64,000 bases of DNA from Mucilaginibacter rubeus (GTDB lineage: Bacteria; Bacteroidota; Bacteroidia; Sphingobacteriales; Sphingobacteriaceae), in NCBI RefSeq assembly GCF_014643835.1, contig NZ_BMKD01000002.1, positions 124,001 to 188,000 on the forward strand, written 5' to 3'. This document shows, piece after piece, positions 27,401 through 35,423 of this stretch (the stretch's first letter is position 1; each line of letters starts with the position of its first letter). The position numbers and the translations under genes were made by a program. The notes beneath the pieces were generated by a model that had not been told where the DNA came from, ran no database searches, and saw only the letters and a list, made by a program, of their open reading frames with translations.

Positions 27401-27556
27401 GCCCATATAGATATTTACACCGGGTAAAATTTTATTGGTAGCTTTTTCAACTACCGTACCGGTAACCGTTATATTTTGTGCTTGTGCATGAACATCTGCA
27501 CAGAATAAGATCGTGCAAACAGCAAGCACTATATAAAATAGTATGTGTTTTCTCAT
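24410..27556 (-). CDS. SusC/RagA-family TonB-linked outer-membrane protein (second pair)
   Basis: A 1048-residue TonB-dependent transporter. A signal peptide (ends near DVHAQA) precedes a carboxypeptidase-regulatory-like domain (about 28-110, ITVTGTVVEKATNKILPGVN). A plug domain follows (about 125-255) with LLQGKVAGLNVQNNTGAPG, YIIDGVPLD and IMKDAQATSMYGSRGAYGVI, the SusC signatures. A 22-strand-type beta-barrel then ends in TYNLGLNIELNTSK. It would import a bulky ligand captured by the adjacent SusD protein using TonB energy. The length is normal. Its ligand is unknown, because the operon lacks recognisable glycoside hydrolases, proteases or lyases. Confidence 0.96.
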   Translation of the reverse strand: MRKHILFYIVLAVCTILFCADVHAQAQNITVTGTVVEKATNKILPGVNIYMGSKGLIQTDYKGKFTVSVPANSTLTFTFVGFVTEKVKLEPGQKNITVTLTEDKKGLNEVIIVAYQNRNKESSPGAAVTLTQKDIQDVPASNVENLLQGKVAGLNVQNNTGAPGFRGSVQVRGLSALSVSGSGSESFLQPTSPLYIIDGVPLDADKAAEFGFQTQGPGVSPLSLIPVEDIQSIQIMKDAQATSMYGSRGAYGVIIITTKRGNSKVPRVRYTGNFFVNAVPQLRATLGGNSERRAKIQQILSNATIIDELRKLGQTGFLADSLNAYWNNSTNWQSIFYGTTHNQSHNVALDGGNDRFNYKVNMGLYSEKGVIKNTGFDRYNLNMNMEFKPNDKFRFFGSLFGSLGSQAKGNGVGLLQQGVASNGQASTLLPPPSFYLSPDGVTSALQTQNSNSTRNIRTNIDGRYEFIPGLALSSSISYDYTSDAESTFTPAAANAQFAQVYDYEGRNFTLYNRNALTYAKTFSADHTIFINTFNEIYKQGGQSGIIRQNRIPNDQLQGPVGSDPYNSRGGGVLSNFKNATIASFAGSFNYDYKKKYVLELSYRLDGTSSNGLENPYSKNPAAGFRWNYYKENWFKNWDWLTSGGLRLTWGQNIVPTGSLQSIYGLYNLNGNFNNNPTIGINYEFVPNPALKPTTTTQYNLGFDMTILQGKVDLTFDTYYKKVDNLLFDRLLPNSTGFQKKSSNDVSIADYGYELMVTVRPLTAKDFNWTVSFNGAINRDYLLRLPAEYNGQYIKFDYNNYQHIVFRVGKNTLSNYLLINQGVYSTDGDVPVDPVTGKKYQTGGLAFKGGDPRFKDVNGDYILDDRDYEITGNSQPLITGGISTNINYKNFGLNIYASYTAKRTILNNALSDRLSIMKDPYALLAAVPLDDLDIWRKPGDQSKYPNPYAFSRFNQIKPLRSDQNLWQEEGSYLKINTVTLSYMFDKKFVRRFGFNNVRVYFSTNNLITFSGYNGPNPENVTSLGRDISSGYPVPRTYNLGLNIELNTSK

Positions 27557-27576
27557 GGTGATAAGTTTTAATTCGG

Positions 27577-28707
27577 TTATTCGTCTTCAAACTTTGGATT
27601 GTCCTTCAAAAAATGGAACACTATCTCCCAGTCGCCTTTTTTGTATATAGCGAAATCTATCCCGAAGCTTGCCACTACCCTACTGCCGCCAAAACCAATT
27701 CGCGAATATTTAAATTCGGCATGGTCCCTGGTTCCTCCTGGGGCATATACAGTTGGTATTTCCACTAAAGGAATAGGATAGGCAACATCGTATTGTACAT
27801 ATGTTGCAGTTTTTTGCATGTTAAAGCCATGTACTATTTTATCCCAGGTAGTTTCGTTAAACAGGGCCGGATTCATCTCTACTGAGTCTTTGTTCAGAAA
27901 CTTGAACCTTAACGAATTTCCCGTACCGCCGGTAAACGGACGGATATAAACCACCACATCCTTTTTTTCGTCATTACTCTGCAGCGGAATGTCGGTTACC
28001 TGGCCTATTACCCCGTTTAAAAATGGCCTGAGGTAGTTTCGGCTGGCCGGATTATAAGGCGTTTTGGGATGAGGCGCAGGCAGGCCGGAGTAAATGTTAA
28101 AGTCGTCAGAAGGTTCATAAGGGCGCTCGCGGAAAGGGCGTACCTGCAGGTCGCGAATTATAGTACTGCCACCCGTGTTGGTTATCTTTATGTCAAAATA
28201 GCGCGTATCCTGCGGAAAATTGGTACTATCAGACGGCCTGGGCTTGATCAGCTCATTATTGGAAGAAGCCCACATAATAAACTCGCCCGATGAGCGCACT
28301 TCAAATAAGGGGTGATCTTCCAGCTTGCGTTTTGCCTCTATCTCGGCCAGGCTCTTTTCAAGCCCGTTATAGGGCGCTGTCCATACATAGGTTGGTCTTT
28401 TTTGAAAAAGATCTGTAACAGGCTTACCGTCGCCAAAACGCGCGTTGATGATCTCAAACTTTAACGGCTGGGTTGAGTTATCTCCATTAAACCCGCCCAT
28501 CAAAGTGGTTCGGCCTAAAATCGGTTCAAAAACTTTATTGCTGTAGTTTACATTCGAACTCAGATAATCTTTTTCATCGGGAATGCCATACATCTTCTTG
28601 CAACTACTGAACGCGACTGCAGCAAATAGTAGAGCTACAGATCCCATTTTTATGAATGTTTGCATCTCTTTTCGTTTTTTTAATGTATTGATATTTTGAT
28701 CTTCCAT
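27577..28707 (-). CDS. SusC/D-locus lipoprotein, DUF5007-like
   Basis: A 376-residue lipoprotein with lipobox FSSC followed by KKMYGIPDEKDYLS. The body is beta-rich with no motif I can tie to an enzyme. It includes paired strands such as RYFDIKITNTGGSTIIRDLQ and KDVVVYIRPFTGGTG and a closing KGDWEIVFHFLKDNPKF. From memory it resembles DUF5007, a family found only beside SusC/SusD genes; this is not verified. The annotated start is three bases after the upstream gene's stop; an internal ATG at 28665 would give a cleaner signal peptide. It lies between the two SusC/SusD sets and is presumably a surface accessory binding protein. Confidence 0.7.
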   Translation of the reverse strand: MEDQNINTLKKRKEMQTFIKMGSVALLFAAVAFSSCKKMYGIPDEKDYLSSNVNYSNKVFEPILGRTTLMGGFNGDNSTQPLKFEIINARFGDGKPVTDLFQKRPTYVWTAPYNGLEKSLAEIEAKRKLEDHPLFEVRSSGEFIMWASSNNELIKPRPSDSTNFPQDTRYFDIKITNTGGSTIIRDLQVRPFRERPYEPSDDFNIYSGLPAPHPKTPYNPASRNYLRPFLNGVIGQVTDIPLQSNDEKKDVVVYIRPFTGGTGNSLRFKFLNKDSVEMNPALFNETTWDKIVHGFNMQKTATYVQYDVAYPIPLVEIPTVYAPGGTRDHAEFKYSRIGFGGSRVVASFGIDFAIYKKGDWEIVFHFLKDNPKFEDE

Positions 28708-28710
28708 GCC

Positions 28711-29820
28711 TTATTTTACTTTATTGATGGTCCATTCGGCCAGTTGGAAAAGGCCCCCGTCACGCAGCTCGGAAATATCCACCCGGTAGAACTTATAAGC
28801 GGTGGTGTTAGGGCACCTGAAAACTTTGGTCTGGTATCGTTCTTCGAAGAAGAAGTTACTCCGGCGATCTAACTCCGTCCAGGTTTTGCCGTCATTTGAG
28901 CCTTCATAAGTCCAGGCCCTGGGGTCGCGTTCAGGTGCATCATTGGCAGATGTGAGCGTATACACCCCTGATACGGCAGGCTCATTTAGCTCAAACTGCA
29001 TCCATAACCGTCCCTGAAGTTCGGCCAGGAACTTGGTGTGATCATCGCCGTCAATTACTTTTTTAGAGCCTTCGCCATTATCCGGACCGCCATTGTTATC
29101 TCTCAAAACGGTAAGCTTGCCACCTATCAGGGTCATTAGGTTTGGCGGTGGCGGAACAAAGGTTAATCGGGATACAAATTCATCAAAACCGAAAATGTGA
29201 TCGGGACTTACCACATGAACAATACCATTTTTGGTGCTGATATTATTGGAGCCGGTAGTAGTGGTTGACCAGTTTCTGATAAACTTGCTGCGTTTGGTAT
29301 TGCTAAACTCTATAAGATCCGGGCCGCCACCGGTAAGGCCGGAAGCTGATATTTTGGAAACCTTGCCATGCATAGGATATCCGAAACGTACGCTGAAAAG
29401 ATCAAGCCCGTCCTGCAGCAGCAGGGAATCAGTTGTACGTTTACCCCTGATAATATAATATGAAACCATGGTGTCCAACTGCACGCCATCAATTTTTGCC
29501 AAAAACAGCGGATCTTTGTCGCTTTGCCTTCTTAATGTATTCAGGTTATTAATTGCCAGCTGAAAACTTGGATTAGTAACCGCAAAAAGGGTAACATTGC
29601 TGTCCATGAGCGTTTGCTGAAGTCCCATCCGGTTGACTACCGCCAATAATGAATCATATACACCGGGTTTGCTTTTTAAATACTCATAAGTATTACCCGC
29701 AAATTTTGAGTTGGTGCCTGTAGCGTCATGGTAGCCGCCATCCTTTTTGCAGGCAGTTTGCAACAGGGCTGCAATCAACACCGGCGTTAAGGCACTCATA
29801 TATTTTTTTAACTTTTTCAT
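28711..29820 (-). CDS. Fasciclin plus discoidin-like domain lipoprotein
   Basis: A 369-residue lipoprotein (lipobox QTAC, C24, then KKDGG). The fasciclin domain (about 40-218) shows YLKSKPGVYDSLLAVVNRMG, TLFAVTNPSFQLAI and NGIVHVVSPDHIFGF. After a proline-rich hinge (FVPPPPN) comes a discoidin-like module (about 232-368) with GGKLTVLRDNNGGPDNGEGS, VIDGDDHTKFL, YEGSNDGKTWTEL and FYRVDIS. This module is paralogous to the one in the last gene of the operon (16433-17260), so one ligand type is probably bound at both ends of the system. It is 11 bases from the SusD gene upstream. No enzyme motif is present. Confidence 0.88.
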   Translation of the reverse strand: MKKLKKYMSALTPVLIAALLQTACKKDGGYHDATGTNSKFAGNTYEYLKSKPGVYDSLLAVVNRMGLQQTLMDSNVTLFAVTNPSFQLAINNLNTLRRQSDKDPLFLAKIDGVQLDTMVSYYIIRGKRTTDSLLLQDGLDLFSVRFGYPMHGKVSKISASGLTGGGPDLIEFSNTKRSKFIRNWSTTTTGSNNISTKNGIVHVVSPDHIFGFDEFVSRLTFVPPPPNLMTLIGGKLTVLRDNNGGPDNGEGSKKVIDGDDHTKFLAELQGRLWMQFELNEPAVSGVYTLTSANDAPERDPRAWTYEGSNDGKTWTELDRRSNFFFEERYQTKVFRCPNTTAYKFYRVDISELRDGGLFQLAEWTINKVK

Positions 29821-29831
29821 ATATGGTCAGT

Positions 29832-31373
29832 TTATTTCCAGAATGGGTTTTGGGTTAACAGATTGTTTTGAGCGATGAGCTTACGCGAAACAGGCCAGTA
29901 TATCCCCTGCGAATTGATGAGTTTCATGAATGCCGGGTTGTTTTGCTTGATTTTATTATAGCGTACCAGGTCATACCAGCGATGTCCCTCTCCCATCAAT
30001 TCGCGATGGCGCTCCTTAAATATCAAATCAATAATGTCCTGGTCGCTGTCTATCGTAAGATCTCCCATCCCCCGGCGGGTCATGATATTAAAAACTTCAT
30101 TTTCGGCCCCGTTCACATCCCCTAAAACAGCCAATGCCTCGGCCCGGAGTAATACGATATCCTCTATCCTTGTAAAGATCAAAGCACTGGTGAAGTATCG
30201 GAAGTTAGGATCAGAAACGCCCCCCAGTATCACTTTTATTTTGCTAAAAATGGGGTACTTGCCATTGATATTGGTGAAGTATCTTTCGGTACGGGGCTGA
30301 CCAAGCGTATCTATACTAAAGCGCTCATCCTTGGGCATGTCAAATATTTTCAGGATAGTATCCTTAGGCATGTAGATATCCGGCACTTTTTTATTCACCA
30401 CAGGTTCGGCCAGGGTTAACTCTTCCAGGTGGCCTGTTACCGATCCGTCAATATGGCCCCAGTCAGAGTTAAAACCAAACATCTGGCTGGTGTTTTTATT
30501 GAAAAAGAACCCGTTTGATTTGGTCAGATCTTCTGTGCTTTGAAAATTGATGCCGCTTTTACCATAATTATCTTCAACAAACTTGGTATAGGTAGCTACA
30601 TCGGTATAGTTACCTTGCCAGGCAGCCAAATGAGCCAGGACCGCATAGGCTGAGTTCTTCGTGGCTAAAGCACCTCCCCAGCGGGTAGCATCTTCATTAT
30701 AATAATTGCCGGGCTGCTGCACATCGTTGTTACTGTATACAAACGGCAGGTCGGCTGCGGCCTTAAGCATTTCCTGCTGCGCCCATACTAATATTTTGCT
30801 GCCACTTTCGCGGGGTTGATTTTCAAACTTGCCATCGTGGGATGAGGTAATGAATGGTACATCTCCCCAAATCCTTACCATATAGAAATAGGTAAAGGCC
30901 CTTAAAAAACGTACCTGGGCAACATCAACTATCAAATAGTTTTCTGTATAGCGCTTATCGGCAGCTTTTACATCGCCAATACGTTCAAGGAAGATATTCG
31001 CAGCATTAATTATGGCGTAAAATCTTGTCCAGTCGCTCAAGGCCTCAACAGTTGGATATGAGGCGTTGAGCTGATTACTTGCAATTGCTTTCAGGTCCTG
31101 CCGGTTCGGACTAATAAATTCGCCTGTACGTACATCGCCATAAAGCCAGTGACCATCGTTGTCAGATAAGGCTGCTCGGGTAAGTGCATACACTCCTAAT
31201 AAGCCTGCACGTGCATCTTCAAGCTTATTCCACATGTTTTTTTCGCCCACAACCCTTGTTGAATCAATATCCAGGGTTTTATTACAGCTTGTTATTGCCG
31301 CAGTAAACAGGATCAGGACGATACATAATGTCTTTTTCATTTTTACAACATGATTTTTGTGATCGTTTTTCAT
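29832..31373 (-). CDS. SusD/RagB-family outer-membrane lipoprotein (first pair)
   Basis: A 513-residue lipoprotein, partner of the SusC-like protein just upstream. The lipobox is AITSC followed by NKTLDIDSTRVVGEKNMW. The helical SusD core shows YLIVDVAQVRFLRAFTYFYM and VRIWGDVPFI. The C-terminal part has IVLLRAEALAVLGDVNGAEN, FKERHRELMGEGHRWYDLVR and a final LTQNPFWK. The reading start at 31373 lies one base after the susC stop (TGATATGA), which suggests coupling; an ATG at 31340 (MKKTLC) would give a more typical signal peptide and may be the true start. Ligand unknown. Confidence 0.94.
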   Translation of the reverse strand: MKNDHKNHVVKMKKTLCIVLILFTAAITSCNKTLDIDSTRVVGEKNMWNKLEDARAGLLGVYALTRAALSDNDGHWLYGDVRTGEFISPNRQDLKAIASNQLNASYPTVEALSDWTRFYAIINAANIFLERIGDVKAADKRYTENYLIVDVAQVRFLRAFTYFYMVRIWGDVPFITSSHDGKFENQPRESGSKILVWAQQEMLKAAADLPFVYSNNDVQQPGNYYNEDATRWGGALATKNSAYAVLAHLAAWQGNYTDVATYTKFVEDNYGKSGINFQSTEDLTKSNGFFFNKNTSQMFGFNSDWGHIDGSVTGHLEELTLAEPVVNKKVPDIYMPKDTILKIFDMPKDERFSIDTLGQPRTERYFTNINGKYPIFSKIKVILGGVSDPNFRYFTSALIFTRIEDIVLLRAEALAVLGDVNGAENEVFNIMTRRGMGDLTIDSDQDIIDLIFKERHRELMGEGHRWYDLVRYNKIKQNNPAFMKLINSQGIYWPVSRKLIAQNNLLTQNPFWK

Positions 31374-31374
31374 A

Positions 31375-34300
31375 TCATAATTCCATTTTTACACCCAGGG
31401 TATATGTTCGTGGTATAGGCAGGCCGTAACCGGTATCATAGCCATCATAATTCACCAATTCAGGGTCCTGACCGGTATAAGGGGTTATGGTGAACACATT
31501 ATTTGCCGTGGCATATACATAAAACCTGGTTAGCTTGATTTTCTTTAAGCGCATTGCTTTGGTTAGGTCATACCCAATGGAAACGGTTCTTAATTTCAGG
31601 AATGAAGCATTTTCAAGAAAAAGGTCCTGATCAACGCGATATGGGATAACGGTACTCCATGGGTTATACAATTGATATTTGTTGTAGTCGCCTCGTTTTT
31701 CCCAGAAGGTGATCTCCTTAACAGAGTTTACATCGCTGTTACCTTCCCGGTTAATAAAATCAAAGCGGTTGGCCATTTCCTGGTGTATAAGGTCGCGCCC
31801 CAGGTTGAAATAGAGATTGACATTTAAATTCCAGTTGCCATATCTGAAATTATTATCATATCCACCTGAAATTTTTGGTAAAGCATGTCCCTTTAATACT
31901 TTATCGTTATTATCAATTACGTTGTCGCCATTGATATCACGCCATCTGGGATCGCCGGCATGCAGGGCGAGGCCATTGTACTTAAGTGGCTGCCCATTTA
32001 CAACTGGTATTTCGCTTTCCGATTTATAAATGCCATCATTTACCAGTAACCAATACTGATCAACCGGGCTGCCTACTTTTAAAAGCCTGTCGTTAACAAT
32101 GATTTGATTTAAGCCCCTTGGCAATGCTTTGAGCTTATTGGCATTATGATTTAAATTCAGGGAAGATGTCCATCCAAATTTTGTATTTCGGATGATATTG
32201 GCAGATACAGATACATCTATACCGGTATTGTTTACAGCCATACCGCTCTCAATCGACTGCTTATACCCATACTCCGCAAAAGCGGGAATACCTATCAGCA
32301 AATTCTTTTCCTGTTTCAGGTACCAATCAACCGAAAGGTGCAAACGGTTATTAAGAAAACCGGCATCTGCGCCTATATTAAGCTGATTAGAATATGACCA
32401 TGGTATGCCATAACCTATCCAACCGGTAGAGTAAGGCCTGGTAAGCACACCAAAAGCGTTATAGCCAGGCACGGTTAAGTTACCAGTATACCCTACCGAT
32501 GCTGTATACTGAGGCCCCTGTGCATAGTTGTCAAAGGCATTAAGACGACCGATCCTCCCTGCGCTTGCACGCAAAATAAGGTCGTTTATAATAGTGCTAT
32601 TATCTAATACCTCCTTCTTAATGTTCCAGGCTGCAGATAATACCGGCGAATAGAACCACCGGCTGGTAGGCTGAGCGTTTGATGATCCATCTGCGCGTAC
32701 TGTTGCCGAGAGGAAGTATTTTTCTTTGAATGAATAATCGGTCTTGGCATAAAACGAAACCAGGTTATGCTTGATCTTATCCAGAAAACGGAATGTTAAC
32801 TCGCGTGGAAAGGCTGTTGGGTTGAGATAATTATCGTTGTCAGATCCGTCTGGGTTTTTTGGGTTCGAATCCAGCAGATCTATCTTAATATAGTCATTTA
32901 CACCTTTGTAGGCATAGGCGTTGCTATATTTATAAATGTCCCATTGGGTTGATTGACCAAGCTCAAAATGGAAATCGTTTACTTTATTTACTGTCAGATC
33001 ATAGGTTGCCCTGTTATCTGCCATTATCCTTTGGCTAAAGCCAAAATAATTGGAAGCATAGCTGTTGCCCTGCAAAAGCGTGCGCGCATAAAACACATCG
33101 CGGTAGCCTTCATTATAATCTAAATTGAAGGTGGTTACGAATTTAAATTTTCCGAGATCGATACCTATTTTGGCATAGCCGTCAACAATATTTGTTTTGT
33201 TGTTATCGAAGCCTTTTTTGTACTGCGCCAGGTAGTCGGCATAAAATTCTTTGTTTGGTGGTAGCGGGGCGCTGAGATCTGGAAAATAGTTGATCTGGGC
33301 AAATCTGTCGCGTAGATATCTGTTTCGTTGCCGCTCAATCCGGTTGGCGTTTACCATAGCCGAAAAAAGAAGCCATTTGATAGGTTTCATATTAATGTTG
33401 AACATGGCGCTATATCGGTTTAGCACTGTTCCATCAGCAACACCATTATTCTTCAGATCCCCCAATGAGAAACGGAAGTTAGCACGATCTGTACCCCCGG
33501 AAATACCGAAGTTAATACCATAAACTGCAGCATTACGATAGTAAAGATCGCTCCAGTCTGATTTCCCGCTATAAACATTGTTTAATGAATCGCTTAGGTA
33601 GATGGGATAGTTCTCATCATCAGAGTATCTGCCATTGGTAGTATAAAGGTCGTAAAAACGCTGTCTGAAAGCATTTTCATACTTACCGTTTATAGTGGTT
33701 ACATGCGGCCGCTGTGCCAAACCTATATACGAATCAAAAGTGATGCTTTTGGCAGCGATAGGAGTTTTAGAGGTTAATACAATAACTCCATTAACAGCGC
33801 GGGGCCCATAAACCGCCGTGGCCGACAGATCTTTTAACACTTCAACCGAGGCTATATTATTCATATCAATACCAGCAAATGGGTTGGTGGCTGTTCCCAT
33901 CCTGTTATAGTTATATAGCTGTATATCATATGCAAACGGGTGTTCTGTTACAAGCGGAATACCATCCAGTACAACCAGTGGCTGCGATTGGTAAACATCT
34001 CTTGGAGAAAGAAGCGGCATGGGCGCCCCTCTCATAAACATATTTTGAACGGTACCGGGTTCGCCCGAAGGTTCCTGTATATACAGCCCTGCAAATTGCC
34101 CTTTTAACAATTGCTGCAGGGAAACAGCCGGGAATTTGGATAGATCATAAGGCTTTTTGGTAACACTATCTGCCAGCTTATTATAAAGGGTATGCTTTAT
34201 AATAATATTTATGCTGTCTTTTAATAATGAATCTTTTGCCGTTGTATCCTTACGGATATAGGTTTTATAAAAAACAGAACGTTTTACTTTGCTTTTTTTA

Positions 34301-34383
34301 CCCTCATTCCCCTTAGCTAAGCCTGTAAGTGCATTTGTGGTTATTGCTGCGAAAACCACAAAGCACAGCCATAAGTATCGCAT
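31375..34383 (-). CDS. SusC/RagA-like TonB-linked protein lacking the N-terminal regulatory domain (first pair)
   Basis: First gene of the operon, 1002 residues. A signal peptide (about 1-24) is followed by a short charged linker (KNEGKKSKVKRSVFYK) and then, from about residue 80, directly by the plug: LQQLLKGQFAGLYIQEPSGE, PLVVLDGIPL and VEVLKDLSATAVYGPRAVNG. The carboxypeptidase-regulatory-like domain that normally precedes the plug is missing. The beta-barrel ends in PIPRTYTLGVKMEL as usual. It pairs with the SusD protein immediately downstream. The transporter of the second pair, at 24410-27556, has the normal architecture, so the two may couple to TonB or to lipoproteins differently. A likely promoter box lies about 160 bases upstream. 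Confidence 0.93.
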   Translation of the reverse strand: MRYLWLCFVVFAAITTNALTGLAKGNEGKKSKVKRSVFYKTYIRKDTTAKDSLLKDSINIIIKHTLYNKLADSVTKKPYDLSKFPAVSLQQLLKGQFAGLYIQEPSGEPGTVQNMFMRGAPMPLLSPRDVYQSQPLVVLDGIPLVTEHPFAYDIQLYNYNRMGTATNPFAGIDMNNIASVEVLKDLSATAVYGPRAVNGVIVLTSKTPIAAKSITFDSYIGLAQRPHVTTINGKYENAFRQRFYDLYTTNGRYSDDENYPIYLSDSLNNVYSGKSDWSDLYYRNAAVYGINFGISGGTDRANFRFSLGDLKNNGVADGTVLNRYSAMFNINMKPIKWLLFSAMVNANRIERQRNRYLRDRFAQINYFPDLSAPLPPNKEFYADYLAQYKKGFDNNKTNIVDGYAKIGIDLGKFKFVTTFNLDYNEGYRDVFYARTLLQGNSYASNYFGFSQRIMADNRATYDLTVNKVNDFHFELGQSTQWDIYKYSNAYAYKGVNDYIKIDLLDSNPKNPDGSDNDNYLNPTAFPRELTFRFLDKIKHNLVSFYAKTDYSFKEKYFLSATVRADGSSNAQPTSRWFYSPVLSAAWNIKKEVLDNSTIINDLILRASAGRIGRLNAFDNYAQGPQYTASVGYTGNLTVPGYNAFGVLTRPYSTGWIGYGIPWSYSNQLNIGADAGFLNNRLHLSVDWYLKQEKNLLIGIPAFAEYGYKQSIESGMAVNNTGIDVSVSANIIRNTKFGWTSSLNLNHNANKLKALPRGLNQIIVNDRLLKVGSPVDQYWLLVNDGIYKSESEIPVVNGQPLKYNGLALHAGDPRWRDINGDNVIDNNDKVLKGHALPKISGGYDNNFRYGNWNLNVNLYFNLGRDLIHQEMANRFDFINREGNSDVNSVKEITFWEKRGDYNKYQLYNPWSTVIPYRVDQDLFLENASFLKLRTVSIGYDLTKAMRLKKIKLTRFYVYATANNVFTITPYTGQDPELVNYDGYDTGYGLPIPRTYTLGVKMEL

Positions 34384-35423
34384 AATGAATGGATCTTTTA
34401 GATTGTAAAATAATTTTTGATTTAACGGGCCATGTGCTTTTATGCCTGCAAACGAGTTATGCAGATGACATGCACCTTTAGATTAAGTAGAATGTAATTC
34501 TTTTTCCATAGCGCTGATTTACAAGCGAAAAGAACAGAAATCAAAAATAACCGGCAGGAATATTTTTGATAGCGGCGCATAGTTATACACCCCCGGGTTT
34601 GCCATCAAAAATGACCATACCCAAGCGTTCTTTTCACTTTTGGTGATTAGGTTAATTAATAAAATTTTTGATACCTAAAATCTCAACAAGAGATTTTTTC
34701 GAAGGATCAACCCTGTCAGATGATGGGCTTCTGAAAGATGTGGTACAGGTAAATCATGTTTTTCATGTCAGTGATATTGGTTAATTTAATGATTACATAA
34801 ATCTCAAAACAAGCAGTTCAGGTAGCTTAAACGATTAAGTAATAAAGTATTTTTCACAATTGGTTTTAACAAATATAATTAAGAAAAACGTTTTACCAAG
34901 TAATATCAAAAAAATAATAAACTTTTATTATTTCAAATAGTAACAATCGATCCCTATTGAAAAAATGACAAAAAAAGTAACAAAAATTTTAAGTTTTTTT
35001 ACAAAATATCAATAATGCAGCCGGTAAAATCCTGATAAAATGTTAAAAAATCATGTGCCAACCAATTAAAATCAGCCATAAAATGTAAGAATTACATTTT
35101 TAATTAGGTACTGCAACCCGCACTTCATATTCTTGCCCCCGGCAATCGGTCTTTTCCTTTCTTTATTTCCATGTTGCTTGTTCACTTTCTGCGAGTTAAG
35201 TCATCAGGATATAAGCTGCACACCGCTTCCCGGCGTCGCCATCATTCACCTTTGGAAATATTAAAACGCGGGGAAATTAGGCCGGACAGACGGACATCCA
35301 CCGGTAAACCAATCATGTATATATTGATAAGATTGAAAAATTTATAGCCGCCGGAATAGCATACCGAAAAATTAAATAAAAACCGGGCAAAAGATAAAAT
35401 TATTGTAATGGGGTTATAGCATC
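34384..35423. other. 1-kb AT-rich intergenic region upstream of the SusC/SusD operon
   Basis: No gene, RNA gene or transposon remnant was recognised. The left third (34400-34680) carries five copies of ATTTTTGA, listed separately. The middle (about 34800-35100) is very AT-rich with long A and T runs. The right part (35100-35400) has mixed composition and no open frame of note. Because the operons on both sides run leftward, the left end serves as control region for the 18-kb operon and the right end as the 3' flank of the oxidoreductase operon. Confidence 0.6.
34413..34671 (-). promoter_or_regulatory. Cluster of ATTTTTGA boxes and possible promoter of the SusC/SusD operon
   Basis: ATTTTTGA or its complement occurs at 34413-34420, 34541-34548, 34562-34569, 34605-34612 and 34664-34671. 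Two copies form a perfect inverted repeat, TCAAAAATA (34541-34549), 11 bases, TATTTTTGA (34561-34569). The left arm read on the minus strand gives TATTTTTG, a full match to the -7 consensus TAnnTTTG, about 160 bases before the first ATG. No -33 TTG is obvious. The density looks higher than expected even for AT-rich DNA, so an activator or repressor site is plausible. Confidence 0.45.

Noticed and set aside
32866-32880. tRNA T-arm-like sequence GGGTTCGAATCC
   Set aside because: It lies inside the first SusC-like gene on the coding strand's complement, and no matching acceptor or anticodon stems surround it.
34800-35100. Very AT-rich stretch that might suggest a replication origin or a transposon scar
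   Set aside because: No DnaA-box cluster, direct repeats, terminal inverted repeats or target duplications were seen.
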